The notes: generated from the letters alone by a model not told the origin. Positions 32,839 to 41,666 are shown, counted from the first letter of the stretch. The stretch: 64,000 nucleotides of DNA from Demequina sp. NBRC 110053 (GCF_002090095.1 NZ_BBRJ01000002.1:671265-735264), one strand, 5' to 3'. Translations and numbers: made by a program.

Positions 32839-33714
32839 TCACTCCAGGCCCAGCGCGCGGCGAGGCGCCGTGGTGGCGGCCGCCAGCGCCGCATCGCGGC
32901 TCACGCCCGCTTCCACGCATACCTCGATCGCGCGCTGCAGGGTCAGCGTCGAGCCTGCGAGCGTGTCCGTTCCCGCGATGAGCGCGCGACCGCCCCTGAC
33001 CTCGACGTCCAGCGACCCCAGCCGGTAGTCGCCATCGTGCGCCGCCGCGGCTGCCATCGCATCGGTGACCAGCACCACGCGCCCGTGGGCCGCGCGAAAG
33101 ATGGTGGCGATCAGCTGAGGATCCACATGGATGCCGTCGGCGATCACCTCGATGAACACGCGTTCGTCGGCGAGCGCGGCGCCCGCCGGACCGATCTCGC
33201 GGGCGGTCACGCCCCGCATCGCGTTGAACGCGTGCGTCACGAGGGTCGCGCCGCGGTCGAAGGCCTCGCGTGCGAGCGCCGCGTCGGCCTCAGTGTGGCC
33301 CACCGCCACGGCGACGCCCGCACCCACGAACCGCTCGATCGCCTCGAGGGCGCCCGGGAGCTCGGGCGCGATGGTCACCTGCCGGATGATCCCGTCGCCC
33401 GCGGCCACGAGCTCGTCGACCACTGCCGCCCCGGGAGCGATCAGCGCGGCCGGGTCGTGCGCGCCCTTGCGCGCGGGCGCGAGGAACGGCCCCTCGAGGT
33501 GCGCGCCCAGCAGCGCGGGCTGCTCGGCCATCGCCTCGCGCACCACGGCGAGCTGCTCCCGCAGGACCGGCAGGGGCAGCGCCACGAGCGACGCGACCAT
33601 GGCGTGGGTGCCCGCGCGCCGGTGGGCGTCGATCGCCCCGAGCGTGGCCTCGACCGTCGACCCGAAGGCGTGCCCGCCGCCGCCGTGGCAGTGGATGTCC
33701 GTCAGCCCCCGCAT
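32839..33714 (-). CDS. nagA: Barrel-only N-acetylglucosamine-6-phosphate deacetylase
   Basis: A 291-residue amidohydrolase that should remove acetate from GlcNAc-6-P to give GlcN-6-P for NagB. Catalytic features are present: GAHLEGPFLAPARKGAH (metal Glu), AVGHTEAD and THAFNAMRGVTAREIG (His ligands), DGIHVDPQL, and VTDAMAAAA (catalytic Asp). Usual NagA proteins are about 380 residues. This one begins directly at the barrel (GLTDIHCHGGGG) and ends at ATTAPRRALGLE, so it lacks both the N- and C-terminal strands of the beta-sandwich. The start is certain: AGGAGG sits four bases before the ATG and the nagB stop is eight bases away. Confidence 0.85.
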   Translation of the reverse strand: MRGLTDIHCHGGGGHAFGSTVEATLGAIDAHRRAGTHAMVASLVALPLPVLREQLAVVREAMAEQPALLGAHLEGPFLAPARKGAHDPAALIAPGAAVVDELVAAGDGIIRQVTIAPELPGALEAIERFVGAGVAVAVGHTEADAALAREAFDRGATLVTHAFNAMRGVTAREIGPAGAALADERVFIEVIADGIHVDPQLIATIFRAAHGRVVLVTDAMAAAAAHDGDYRLGSLDVEVRGGRALIAGTDTLAGSTLTLQRAIEVCVEAGVSRDAALAAATTAPRRALGLE

Positions 33715-33722
33715 CGGTCCTC

Positions 33723-34505
33723 CTAGATGCCCTGCCAGTCAGGCTTGTTGTCCTGCGCCCAACGGTAGTAGTCACCGTGCTGGAGCGCCGACGCCGCGGC
33801 CGGGTCGAGCACGACCGTCACGTGTGGATGGAGCTGGATGGCGGAGCCCGGCATCGACGACGACACGGGACCCTCGACGGCTGCCGCGACCGCGTCGGCC
33901 TTGCCCTCGCCGAACGCGAGCAGCACCAGGTGCCGCGCGCGCAGGATCGTGCCGAGCCCTTGCGTCACACAATGCATGGGCACCTCGTCGAGCGAGGAGA
34001 AGAACCGGGCGTTGTCGCGGCGCGTCTGCTCGGTGAGCGTCTTGACGCGCGTGAGCGACGCGAAGCTCGAACCGGGCTCGTTGAAGCCCAGGTGGCCCGT
34101 CGAGCCGATGCCGAGCAGCTGCACGTCGACGCCACCGTGCGCGATGAGCGCCCGCTCGTAGCGGTCCCCCGCGGTCTCGATGCCGATGGCGGAGCCGTCC
34201 GGGACGTGCACGTGCTCGGGGTCCATCCCGAGCCGCTGCGTGACCTCACGATCGATCACCGCGCGGTACGACTCGGGATGCCCGTCCGGCAGGCCCACGT
34301 ACTCGTCGAGCGCGAAGGCCGATGCGCGTGAGAAGTCCAGGCCGCCGCTCGCGTGCTCGCCCAAGGCGGAGTAGACCGGCAAGGGCGTCGATCCGGTCGC
34401 GACGCCGAGCGTGGTCGACGGATGCTCGCGCACCAGCGCGGCGATGTGCCCGGCGACGAGCGCGGCGCCGTCCTCCTTGCTGTCGAGGACCAGGACCTCA
34501 GGCAT
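33723..34505 (-). CDS. nagB: Glucosamine-6-phosphate deaminase
   Basis: A 260-residue NagB enzyme that converts GlcN-6-P to fructose-6-P and ammonia. Motifs are intact: LGVATGSTPLPVYSALGEH, AFALDEYVGLPDGHPESYR (catalytic Asp) and LLGIGSTGHLGFNEPGSSF (active-site His and Glu), followed by TEQTRRDNARFF, VTQGLGTILRARH and AVEGPVSSSMPGSAIQLH. The allosteric variant cannot be judged. It overlaps the ROK kinase gene by eight bases and precedes nagA by eight bases, so translation is coupled along the operon. Confidence 0.95.
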   Translation of the reverse strand: MPEVLVLDSKEDGAALVAGHIAALVREHPSTTLGVATGSTPLPVYSALGEHASGGLDFSRASAFALDEYVGLPDGHPESYRAVIDREVTQRLGMDPEHVHVPDGSAIGIETAGDRYERALIAHGGVDVQLLGIGSTGHLGFNEPGSSFASLTRVKTLTEQTRRDNARFFSSLDEVPMHCVTQGLGTILRARHLVLLAFGEGKADAVAAAVEGPVSSSMPGSAIQLHPHVTVVLDPAAASALQHGDYYRWAQDNKPDWQGI

Positions 34506-35403
34506 CGCTCACCTCCAGCATCGCGGCGCCGATGGCCGCCACGGGCTCGTCCGCCGGGGCGATGCTCATGCGCTCGCCCATGCGCAGCGACGCGAGGAAC
34601 GGAGACGAAGCCTCCCAGTCCTCGATGACGGCACGCGCGCCGTCGGTGAGCTCGGGGCCGAGACCCGTCAGCCCGCCGCCCACGATCACGTGATCGAGGT
34701 CGAGCGTCAGCACCAGCACGCGCACGGCGCTCGCCAGACCGAACATCAGCCGATCGCGGATGGCGACGGCCTCGGCGTCGCCGGTGCGCGCATGCGTCAG
34801 GACGTCCTCGCTGGTCTGGCCGTCGCGCCCCCATTGGAGCGCGATCCCCGAACCGGACGCGTAGGTCTCGATGCCGCCGCGCAGCCCGTCAGCCCCCACG
34901 GGGCCCGCGGGGTCGACGGAGATGTGGCCGATCTCGCCCGCAGCGCCGTGCGCGCCCCGCCACAGGCGTCCATCGAGGATGATGCCCGCGGCGAGTCCCG
35001 TGCCGAGGTTGAGATAGGCGACCGACTTCCTGCCGTCACCGAGCAGGTGCCAGGCGCCCACCGCCGCCGCGTTGACGTCGTTCTCGACGAGGACGGCCCT
35101 GCCCCAGTGCGCCTCGAGCGCGCGACCGAGATCGAGCTCGGTGACCCCCAGGTTGAGGGCATGGCGCACCACCCCGCCGCTGATCGCGCCAGGGATGCCG
35201 ACGCCCACGCTCGCGGCCTGAGCGACCGAGATCCCGGCGATGTCGCACGCCGCCCCCACGGCCTCCACGGCCGTGGCGATCACGCCGTCATCGCCCCTGC
35301 GCACGGGCACCCGGTGCCGGGCAGCGACAGCTCCGTCCGCGGCGAGGACCACCGCGTCCACCTTGGTCCCGCCGATGTCGACGCCGATGCGCTGGCCGGT
35401 CAC
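34498..35403 (-). CDS. ROK-family sugar kinase (probable GlcNAc kinase) without the zinc-finger cysteines
   Basis: A 301-residue ROK protein with no DNA-binding domain, hence a kinase. The phosphate loop GVDIGGTKVDAVVLA is at about 6-20, GVGIPGAISGG at about 75, and the catalytic Asp is in VENDVNAAAVGA. LNLGTGLAAGIILDG and HGAAGEIGHISVDP (His-containing motif) are present. After this His, ROK proteins normally carry CxCGxxGC binding zinc. Here it reads AGPVGADGLRGGIETYASG with no cysteine. In operon context the substrate is most likely GlcNAc or MurNAc-derived sugar. The GTG start overlaps the GH3 stop (GTGA), and its end overlaps nagB. Confidence 0.85.
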   Translation of the reverse strand: MTGQRIGVDIGGTKVDAVVLAADGAVAARHRVPVRRGDDGVIATAVEAVGAACDIAGISVAQAASVGVGIPGAISGGVVRHALNLGVTELDLGRALEAHWGRAVLVENDVNAAAVGAWHLLGDGRKSVAYLNLGTGLAAGIILDGRLWRGAHGAAGEIGHISVDPAGPVGADGLRGGIETYASGSGIALQWGRDGQTSEDVLTHARTGDAEAVAIRDRLMFGLASAVRVLVLTLDLDHVIVGGGLTGLGPELTDGARAVIEDWEASSPFLASLRMGERMSIAPADEPVAAIGAAMLEVSDA

Positions 35404-36830
35404 GAGACCATCTCCAGCAGCGCAGCGCCCGCGAGCCTCGAGGCCCCATACGTCGCGATGTCGGCGTAGGGCGAGGAGGAATCTGGCCACCCCATGTCCA
35501 CCGTGATCACGTCGCGCGCACGCAGCGCATCGATCGCCTCACGGATCCATGGGTGGCGGTGGTTGTCCTTGCCCACGGCGAGGATCAGCGCGTCGCTCGG
35601 CAGGGCCTGGACGTCGAGAGCATCGGACGGACCGACCACCGTGGCCGCCTCGGCGCCCGCAGCGAACGGTCCCCAGGGACTCGCCCCCACCGCCATGTTG
35701 GGGGCGGGCTCGAATCGAAGCCAATGAACAGGGGTGCTCGGCGCGCGAGCATCGAGGGCCGCGCGCGCGGCGTCAGAGACCGAGAACGAGTCGCGCACCG
35801 CGGCGAGGTCGAGCCCCTCGACGACGCCCGGCTCCGCGCCGCCCCACTCGCTCGCGGCGCCCCGCACCCGGGAGGCGAGGGAGCGCACCCGAGCCGCCGC
35901 ATCGGCCACCCGCGATGACTCGAGCGCGGCAGAGGCGACAGCGGCGTCGATGGCGTCGACGATCTGTCCCATCTGCTCGTCGGTGTTGGCCGTGCCGATG
36001 CACAGCAGGTCGCAGCCCGCCGCGAGCGCTCGCGCGGCGGCGGCAGGGATGCCGATCTCGCCGGAGGCGCCCGCCATGTCCAGCGCGTCCGAGACGATGA
36101 GCCCCTTGAACCTCATCTCCTCGCGCAGGAGTCCCGTGAGGATCGCGTGCGAGAACGTGGCCGGATTGTCCGGATCGAGCGCCGGCACCATGATGTGCGA
36201 GCTCATGATGGTGAGCGCGCCTGCGTCGATGACCGCCTGGAACGGCGCGAGCTCGCGGGCGCGGAGCGTGTCGAGGTCGGCGTCGACGACGGGCAGGTCG
36301 TGGTGCGAGTCCTGCGCGGTGTCGCCATGGCCAGGGAAGTGCTTGGCGTTGGCGGCGACGCCCTGCGACTGCACGCCCTGCGTCCAGGCGACCCCATGAC
36401 GGCCCACGAGCGCGGGGTCCGTCCCGAACGAGCGCACGCCGATCACGGGGTTGAGCAGGTTCGAGTTGATGTCGACGTCGGGGGCGAGCGTGAGGTTCAC
36501 GCCCACGGCCGCGAGCTCGCGTCCGACCTGCGCACCCACCTCTCGGGTGAGCGCGAGGTCGTCGAGCCGCCCCAGGATCGCATTGCCGGGGAACGGCGAG
36601 CCGGTGCGCTGGTACAGCCGCGACACATCGCCGCCCTCCTCGTCGATCGACACGATCGCGTGGGGGTTGGCGGCGTGGATCGCATCGGTCAGCGACCTCA
36701 GCTGGGCCGGTGACTCGACGTTGGAGCCGAACAGGCAGACGCCGCCCATCCCCTCGCGCAGGCGCCGCTCGACCCAGGCGGGCAGCTCCGTGCCCTCGAA
36801 GCCCGGCATGAGCGTGGCGAGTGCCGTCAT
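35400..36830 (-). CDS. Glycoside hydrolase family 3, beta-N-acetylhexosaminidase type
   Basis: A 476-residue GH3 enzyme of the NagZ-like group, which releases GlcNAc from chitin or peptidoglycan fragments. IVSIDEEGGDVSRLYQRTG (about 60-78), the loop dyad AKHFPGHGDTAQDSHHDLP (about 160-178) and the nucleophile segment GLIVSDALDMAG (Asp near 240) are all present. No signal peptide is visible, so it acts in the cytoplasm on imported oligosaccharides. The last 150 residues form a second domain with lower conservation. It overlaps both neighbours by four bases (ATGA upstream, GTGA downstream). Some actinobacterial homologues act as phosphorylases, which cannot be excluded. Confidence 0.9.
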   Translation of the reverse strand: MTALATLMPGFEGTELPAWVERRLREGMGGVCLFGSNVESPAQLRSLTDAIHAANPHAIVSIDEEGGDVSRLYQRTGSPFPGNAILGRLDDLALTREVGAQVGRELAAVGVNLTLAPDVDINSNLLNPVIGVRSFGTDPALVGRHGVAWTQGVQSQGVAANAKHFPGHGDTAQDSHHDLPVVDADLDTLRARELAPFQAVIDAGALTIMSSHIMVPALDPDNPATFSHAILTGLLREEMRFKGLIVSDALDMAGASGEIGIPAAAARALAAGCDLLCIGTANTDEQMGQIVDAIDAAVASAALESSRVADAAARVRSLASRVRGAASEWGGAEPGVVEGLDLAAVRDSFSVSDAARAALDARAPSTPVHWLRFEPAPNMAVGASPWGPFAAGAEAATVVGPSDALDVQALPSDALILAVGKDNHRHPWIREAIDALRARDVITVDMGWPDSSSPYADIATYGASRLAGAALLEMVS

Positions 36831-37675
36831 CCCTTCACCGCCCCGCCCACGAGCCCCTGGGTCATGCGGCCCTGGACGAACATGAAGAACACGATGACCG
36901 GCACCGCGACCAGGGTGGAGGCCGCCATGACCTCGCCCCAGTTGGTGGTGTTGACGGCGCTGTCCTGCAGGAAGCCGCGCAGCCACAGGGGCAGCGTGGC
37001 CTTCGAGCCGTCGGGCAGCAGGATCAGCGCGACGGCGAACTCGTTCCACGCCTGCAGGAACGCGTAGACGCCGGAGGCGACCAGGCCGGGAGCGAGCAGC
37101 GGGAACGTGATGCGCATGAAGGCCTGGTTGCGGCTGAGGCCGTCGACCATCGCGGCCTCCTCGAGCTCCGCCGGGATGCCGGCGACGAACCCGCGCAGCA
37201 TCCAGATCGTGAACGGGATGACCGTGGCCGTGTAGATCAGCGAGACGCCCACGACGGTGTTGAGCAGTCCGAACCCGGCGATCATCTTGTACTGGGCGAT
37301 GAACAGCGCCTCTGCCGGGATCATCTGGATCACGAGGACCGCGAGCACGAACTGCTTGCGGCCGCGGAAGCGGAACCGCGAGATGGCCAGCGCCGCGAGG
37401 AACGCGAAGGCGATGCAGACGATCAGCGTCAGGAACGTGATCGCCGCTGACATGCCGAGCGCGCGCAGGAAGGTGCCGTCCGACAGCGCCGCCTCGAAGT
37501 TGGACAGGCTTCCGCCGAAGGGAAGGAAGGTCGGGGTGAGCTGCTCGAGCGTCGAGCCAGGCAGGAACGAGGAGTTGACCATCCAGTAGACCGGGAACGC
37601 CCAGGCGAGGGTCGCGATCACCGCGATGGTCGCCCACCCGGCGCGGGCGGCGGGGCTCTTCTTGGCGAGGTTCAT
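36827..37675 (-). CDS. Sugar ABC transporter permease (MalG type)
   Basis: A 282-residue inner membrane protein with six predicted helices. The EAA loop is ELEEAAMVDGLSRNQAFMRI (about 180-199) with the downstream FPLLAPGLV, which contacts the ATPase. NSSFLPGSTLEQL near the N-terminus is typical of the second permease in carbohydrate uptake (CUT1) systems. Together with the adjacent MalF-type permease and lipoprotein it should import an amino-sugar oligosaccharide. Its start overlaps the upstream permease stop (ATGA) and its stop overlaps the GH3 start. No ATPase gene is in the operon. Confidence 0.93.
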   Translation of the reverse strand: MNLAKKSPAARAGWATIAVIATLAWAFPVYWMVNSSFLPGSTLEQLTPTFLPFGGSLSNFEAALSDGTFLRALGMSAAITFLTLIVCIAFAFLAALAISRFRFRGRKQFVLAVLVIQMIPAEALFIAQYKMIAGFGLLNTVVGVSLIYTATVIPFTIWMLRGFVAGIPAELEEAAMVDGLSRNQAFMRITFPLLAPGLVASGVYAFLQAWNEFAVALILLPDGSKATLPLWLRGFLQDSAVNTTNWGEVMAASTLVAVPVIVFFMFVQGRMTQGLVGGAVKG

Positions 37676-38640
37676 GACTGCTCGTCCTCCTTCATGAGCT
37701 GACGGACGTAGACCCATGACAGGCCCAGCGTGAGCACCATCACGACGATGGACGCGGTGGCGGCGAGCCCGAAGTCCTGCGAGCCGGTGCCGAGCTTGTA
37801 GATGTAGGTGCCCAGCAGGTCGTACTGCGAGCCGAAGGACCCCGCGTCCTGCAGCAGCTGGATCTGAGCGAACACGCGCAGATCCCAGATGAGCTGGAGC
37901 AGGAACACGATCGACAGGACGGGCTTGACGATCGGGAGGATGATGCGGCGAGTCATCTGGAAGCCGGTGGCGCCGTCGAGCTGGGCGGCCTCGACCACCT
38001 CGTCGCTCACCTGCGTGAAGCCCGCGTACGCGGAGAACGCGATGAACGGCACCGAGTACCAGATGATGATGATGGAGGCGACGGCGAAGAAGCTCCACGG
38101 GTTGATGAGCCAGTCGTGGCCGATCATGTCGACGCCTGGGATCAGGCTCAGCAGATAGTTGATGACGCCGTTGCGGTCGTCGAACAGCCATGTCCACACC
38201 GTCATGTACGCGACGATGGGCATCGCCCACGCGAGCAGCATCGCGATCTGCAGCGTGAGCCGGAGGGCCTTGCCCACGTTCTTCATCACGAGGGCGAGCG
38301 CGATGCCGAGCACCATCGACACGCCTGCGGTCACCAGGCAGAACACCACCGACTTGAGGACGATGGCCCAGAAGCCCGTGTCCGTGAGCATCTCGCTGTA
38401 GTTCTGCAGGCCCACGAACGGCGCGGGCTGGCCGAACTGCTGCGCGAGCCCGTACTCGCGGAAGGACGTCACGAACTGCCAGATCAGCGGGTAGCCCGTG
38501 CCGACCACGACGACGACGATCGCGGGGATGATGAGCCAGTACGGAAGCTTGGTCCTCCGGCGGCGGGCGCGTGGCGCGGGAGGGTCCTCCAGCCGCGGGG
38601 GCTGGGCCTGCGCCGGCGGGGCGACGGCTGGTGCGGACAT
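37672..38640 (-). CDS. Sugar ABC transporter permease (MalF type)
   Basis: A 322-residue membrane protein with a proline-rich cytoplasmic N-terminus of about 45 residues and six membrane helices starting at YWLIIPAIVVVVVGTGYPLI. The EAA loop is EVVEAAQLDGATGFQMTRRI with LPIVKPVL. It forms the heterodimeric channel with the MalG-type subunit. The ATG at 38640 follows AAAGG by eight bases; an in-frame ATG at 38676 is less well supported. It lies about 240 bases after the lipoprotein gene, behind a strong hairpin. Confidence 0.92.
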   Translation of the reverse strand: MSAPAVAPPAQAQPPRLEDPPAPRARRRRTKLPYWLIIPAIVVVVVGTGYPLIWQFVTSFREYGLAQQFGQPAPFVGLQNYSEMLTDTGFWAIVLKSVVFCLVTAGVSMVLGIALALVMKNVGKALRLTLQIAMLLAWAMPIVAYMTVWTWLFDDRNGVINYLLSLIPGVDMIGHDWLINPWSFFAVASIIIIWYSVPFIAFSAYAGFTQVSDEVVEAAQLDGATGFQMTRRIILPIVKPVLSIVFLLQLIWDLRVFAQIQLLQDAGSFGSQYDLLGTYIYKLGTGSQDFGLAATASIVVMVLTLGLSWVYVRQLMKEDEQS

Positions 38641-38838
38641 GGCGGAGCCTTTCGAGCAGGGGGGATGTCGCGACACGAGACCTGCGCCTTCAGTGTCGCG
38701 CAGTGCGTGCGGAGGGGGGAGGGCCGATGCGCTGGCGCGTCGGGGCGCGAGACGCGTGGGTCCTCAGGGACGCGTCGGGCGGTTCGGGGTTCCGTGGGGC
38801 CGGGCGACCCCGGCGATGCTCCTGTGGGAGCCGGTGTC

Positions 38839-38871
38839 CCCGGCCCGGACGCGGGGGGCGTCCGGGCCGGG
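38839..38871 (-). terminator. Intercistronic hairpin between lipoprotein and permease genes
   Basis: CCCGGCCCGGACGC (38839-38852) pairs perfectly with 38858-38871 around a loop of five G on the plus strand. It lies eight bases beyond the lipoprotein stop. In sugar ABC operons such a hairpin commonly stabilises the binding-protein message and reduces permease expression. The rest of 38641-38838 holds no gene I can support. Confidence 0.75.
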
Positions 38872-38878
38872 AAGCGTG

Positions 38879-40219
38879 TCAGCCGTTCAGCTGGGGCGTG
38901 ATCTGTGCGTCGTACTCCGCAGCGAGGGCGGCGACGTCACCACCCTCGGCGACCGCCTGGAAGAACTCCTCCAGGAGGCCGGAGCCCTCGACGGCGGCCC
39001 AGCCGGGCGCGGCCGGGGTGAGCTTCGAGACCTGAGCGGTGTCCCAGGCGATCTGGCGGAAGTCGTCGGTCACGAAGGAGTCCTTCGCGTTGACGTTGGC
39101 GGGACCCAGACCGTTCTCGCCCAGCAGCTGCTGGTACTCGTCGGAGAAGATGATCCGCAGCAGGTCCCGCGAACCCTCCTGGTTGGCCGAGGTCGCCGAG
39201 ATGCCGATGTTCGAGCCTCCGGCGAACACGGGGGCCAGGCCACCGTCGACTCCGGGCAGGCCGTAGGCGGTGTTCTTGGCGTCGTCCCACGCGAGGACGG
39301 GGTCGCCCTCCTCGGTGGTCTCGCCGGTGTCGAAGCCGATGCAGCAGGAGGCCCACGACGGAGCCATCGAGGCGGCGGCGGGGATCCCCGACAGCGAGCC
39401 GTCGTTGATGATGAAGTAGTTGTCAGCGTCCGTGTCGTTCGCCGCGGCGACCGACGCCGTCTGGAACATCTCCTGCCACTGCTCGATGCCGGCGACGCTC
39501 TCGGGGCTCGACAGGGTCGAGACCCACTGGTCGCCATCCTTGGCGGCGAGGTCACCGCCGTTGGCGAAGATCCAGGAGATGGCGTTGCGCCAGTCCTGGC
39601 CACCGAGGTAGAGACCGCCGATGCCCTGCTCCTTGAGCGAGGCGTGGACCTCGGTCACCTCGGCGAGCGTGGTGGGCGCCTCGACGCCGCCCTGCTCGTA
39701 GAGGTCGGCGCGCGCCCACATGTTGCGCGAGCCGAAGTAGTACGGGAGCGCGTAGGGCGTGCCGTCGACCGAGCCGACCTCCGTGAACGAGGGCAGCAGG
39801 TCATCCCCGCCGAGCTCCTCGTACACGTCGGAGAGGTCCGAGAAGGCGCCGACCGAGGTGAACGTGGGCGCCCAGGTGTTGCCGATCTCGACCACGTCGG
39901 GCGTGTTCGCGGCGTCCGGGAGCGCCGTCGTGAGGCGCGGCAGCGCGTCGCCCCAGGCGACGGCCTCGACGGTGAGAGTGCCTCCGTTGACCTCCGCGTA
40001 CTGCTCCTCGAGGTAGGTCACCAGCGCCTCGGGAGTGTCAGGCGCGCCCATGAGCCACAGGCTGATGTCCTGCGCGACGGTCTCCTCTGCGGGAGCCTCC
40101 GAACCGTTGCCCTCGGGCTCGGTGGTGGGGTCCTCGTCGGTTCCGGACGACGAGCATCCTGCGAGGACGATGGCGGAGGCGGCCGCGAAGGCCACCGCAC
40201 CGCTGGTCATCTTCTTCAT
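38879..40219 (-). CDS. Sugar ABC transporter substrate-binding lipoprotein
   Basis: A 446-residue extracellular lipoprotein. The signal peptide ends in the lipobox IVLAGCSSSG (Cys about 21), followed by an acidic linker. The mature part is a family 1 solute-binding protein: ISLWLMGAPDTPEAL, VEIGNTWAPTFTSVGAF, PYYFGSRNMWARADLYEQGG, WIFANGGDLAAKDGDQWV and FAGGSNIGISATSANQEGS. It should capture chitin- or peptidoglycan-derived sugars, judging from the operon. SCCIGF holds an adjacent cysteine pair that may form a disulfide. AAGGAAG lies seven bases before the chosen ATG. Confidence 0.93.
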   Translation of the reverse strand: MKKMTSGAVAFAAASAIVLAGCSSSGTDEDPTTEPEGNGSEAPAEETVAQDISLWLMGAPDTPEALVTYLEEQYAEVNGGTLTVEAVAWGDALPRLTTALPDAANTPDVVEIGNTWAPTFTSVGAFSDLSDVYEELGGDDLLPSFTEVGSVDGTPYALPYYFGSRNMWARADLYEQGGVEAPTTLAEVTEVHASLKEQGIGGLYLGGQDWRNAISWIFANGGDLAAKDGDQWVSTLSSPESVAGIEQWQEMFQTASVAAANDTDADNYFIINDGSLSGIPAAASMAPSWASCCIGFDTGETTEEGDPVLAWDDAKNTAYGLPGVDGGLAPVFAGGSNIGISATSANQEGSRDLLRIIFSDEYQQLLGENGLGPANVNAKDSFVTDDFRQIAWDTAQVSKLTPAAPGWAAVEGSGLLEEFFQAVAEGGDVAALAAEYDAQITPQLNG

Positions 40220-40287
40220 TGATCTGCTTCCTTCTGTTGTGTGTGTGCCGTCCGTGACCCGAGGGCCACGTCGTTGTGGTGCGAGAG

Positions 40288-41493
40288 TCAGGAGACCCCC
40301 AGCTGTCCGGTGAGGACCATGACCACGGCGCCGAGCACGACGATGTCGCGCCCGAGCGTGGTCATCCGCAGCGTGAGATCGCCGTGGAGTTCGGCCATCG
40401 TTCGACTGCGGAGCGTCTCGGAGGTTCCCTCGAGGAGGTGACCGCCGAGCACGTTGAGCGGACCGGCGAGGACGACCTCGCCGATGTTGAGCGCGCCCAC
40501 GACGGGGCCGAGCGAGATTCCCAGTCGCTCCCCTGCCTCGCGCAGGATGGCCTCGCGCTCGGGCGCTCCCGGCGCAGCCGCGAGGCGGGCCTCGAGGCGC
40601 GGGGTCGCGAGCCAGGTCTCGAGGCAGCCGCGCTTGCCGCAAGCGCACTCGTCGCCGCCATCCGTGCCCACCACCACGTGCCCGATCTCGCCGGCGGCGA
40701 AGCCGGAGCCATAGACCAGCTGGCCGCCCACCACGATGCCGGAGCCGACGCCTCGGCCCACGCGGATGAGCATCATGTCGGCCCCGGCCCCGCCGAACGA
40801 GCGCTCGCCGACGGCGGCCATGTTCGCGTCGTTCGCCACCTGCACGGGCAGGTCGTAGCGCTCGGCGATGGTGCGCTGCAGCGGCAGGTCGTGCCAGTCG
40901 AGGTTGGGCGCGCTCACCACGGTGCCGTCGAGGTCGACGAGGCCCGGGCTGCCGATGCCGATGCCGATCACGGGAGCCTGCGCGCGGGCGAGCAGGTCGT
41001 CGAGCAGGTCGCACACGGCGTCGAGCGCAGCCTGCCCGGTCACCGCGTGGACGGCCGCCTCCGCACGCTCGAGCACGGAGCCGTCGAGGTTGGTCACCAC
41101 GCCGCGGAACACGGCGTTGTGCGAGAGGTCGAGGCCGATGATCGAGAAGCCGTCACGGTTGATGTCGAGCATCGTCGCTGGCTTGCCGGGGCGCGAGTCG
41201 GGGCGGATCCCAAGCTCGACGACGAGGTGCTCCTCGATGAGATCGGCGACCAGGTCGGAGATGGTGACGCGCGTCAGCCCCACCTCACGGGCGATGTCCG
41301 CGCGGCTCATGCCGCCGCCGCGGTAGAGCGCCTGCAGGACCAGGGCGCGATTGTGACGACGGGCGTGCTCAGGGCGAACCCGAGCGCCAGGGCGGACCGT
41401 GGCAGCGTGCGCCCGCGCCCGGCCCTGCCGGGCCCGATCGGGCTGCTCCGCCCGGTTCGTGGCGGTCGTTCGACGCGCCTCATCAGTCGTCAT
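40288..41493 (-). CDS. ROK-family transcriptional repressor (NagC/XylR type)
   Basis: A 401-residue regulator heading the amino-sugar operon. After a basic N-terminus of about 45 residues comes a MarR-like winged helix (MSRADIAREVGLTRVTISDL, about 61-80). The ROK domain then has IGLDLSHNAVFRGVV, GIGSPGLVDLDG, VANDANMAAVGE, GEIGHVVVG and an intact zinc motif CACGKRGCLE. Such proteins release DNA on binding an amino sugar or its phosphate. A perfect palindrome touches its start codon, so it very probably represses itself and the downstream transport and catabolic genes. The start is at the last ATG before the operator. Confidence 0.92.
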   Translation of the reverse strand: MTTDEARRTTATNRAEQPDRARQGRARAHAATVRPGARVRPEHARRHNRALVLQALYRGGGMSRADIAREVGLTRVTISDLVADLIEEHLVVELGIRPDSRPGKPATMLDINRDGFSIIGLDLSHNAVFRGVVTNLDGSVLERAEAAVHAVTGQAALDAVCDLLDDLLARAQAPVIGIGIGSPGLVDLDGTVVSAPNLDWHDLPLQRTIAERYDLPVQVANDANMAAVGERSFGGAGADMMLIRVGRGVGSGIVVGGQLVYGSGFAAGEIGHVVVGTDGGDECACGKRGCLETWLATPRLEARLAAAPGAPEREAILREAGERLGISLGPVVGALNIGEVVLAGPLNVLGGHLLEGTSETLRSRTMAELHGDLTLRMTTLGRDIVVLGAVVMVLTGQLGVS

Positions 41494-41518
41494 GGTTAGT
41501 TAGTAAAGGTTACTAACC
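41494..41518 (-). promoter_or_regulatory. ROK operator palindrome at the repressor start
   Basis: TTAGTAA (41500-41506) and TTACTAA (41510-41516) form a perfect palindrome with a three-base centre. It is enclosed by GGTTAGT (41494-41500) and ACTAACC (41512-41518). It is strikingly AT-rich for this genome and begins directly next to the ATG at 41493, so bound repressor would block the promoter and start site. Confidence 0.75.
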
Positions 41519-41666
41519 AATGTCGTGCAAGAGGTCGGCGACGTTTCGGCCCAGAAAGTTACCGATCCGTGACCATCGCGGCGCTCCGCGCCGGAGACAT
41601 GCCGCGTGATGGCCGCGCATATGCCGCGAACTGGCGGACTCTGGGACAGATCTCAGACTGCGCAGG

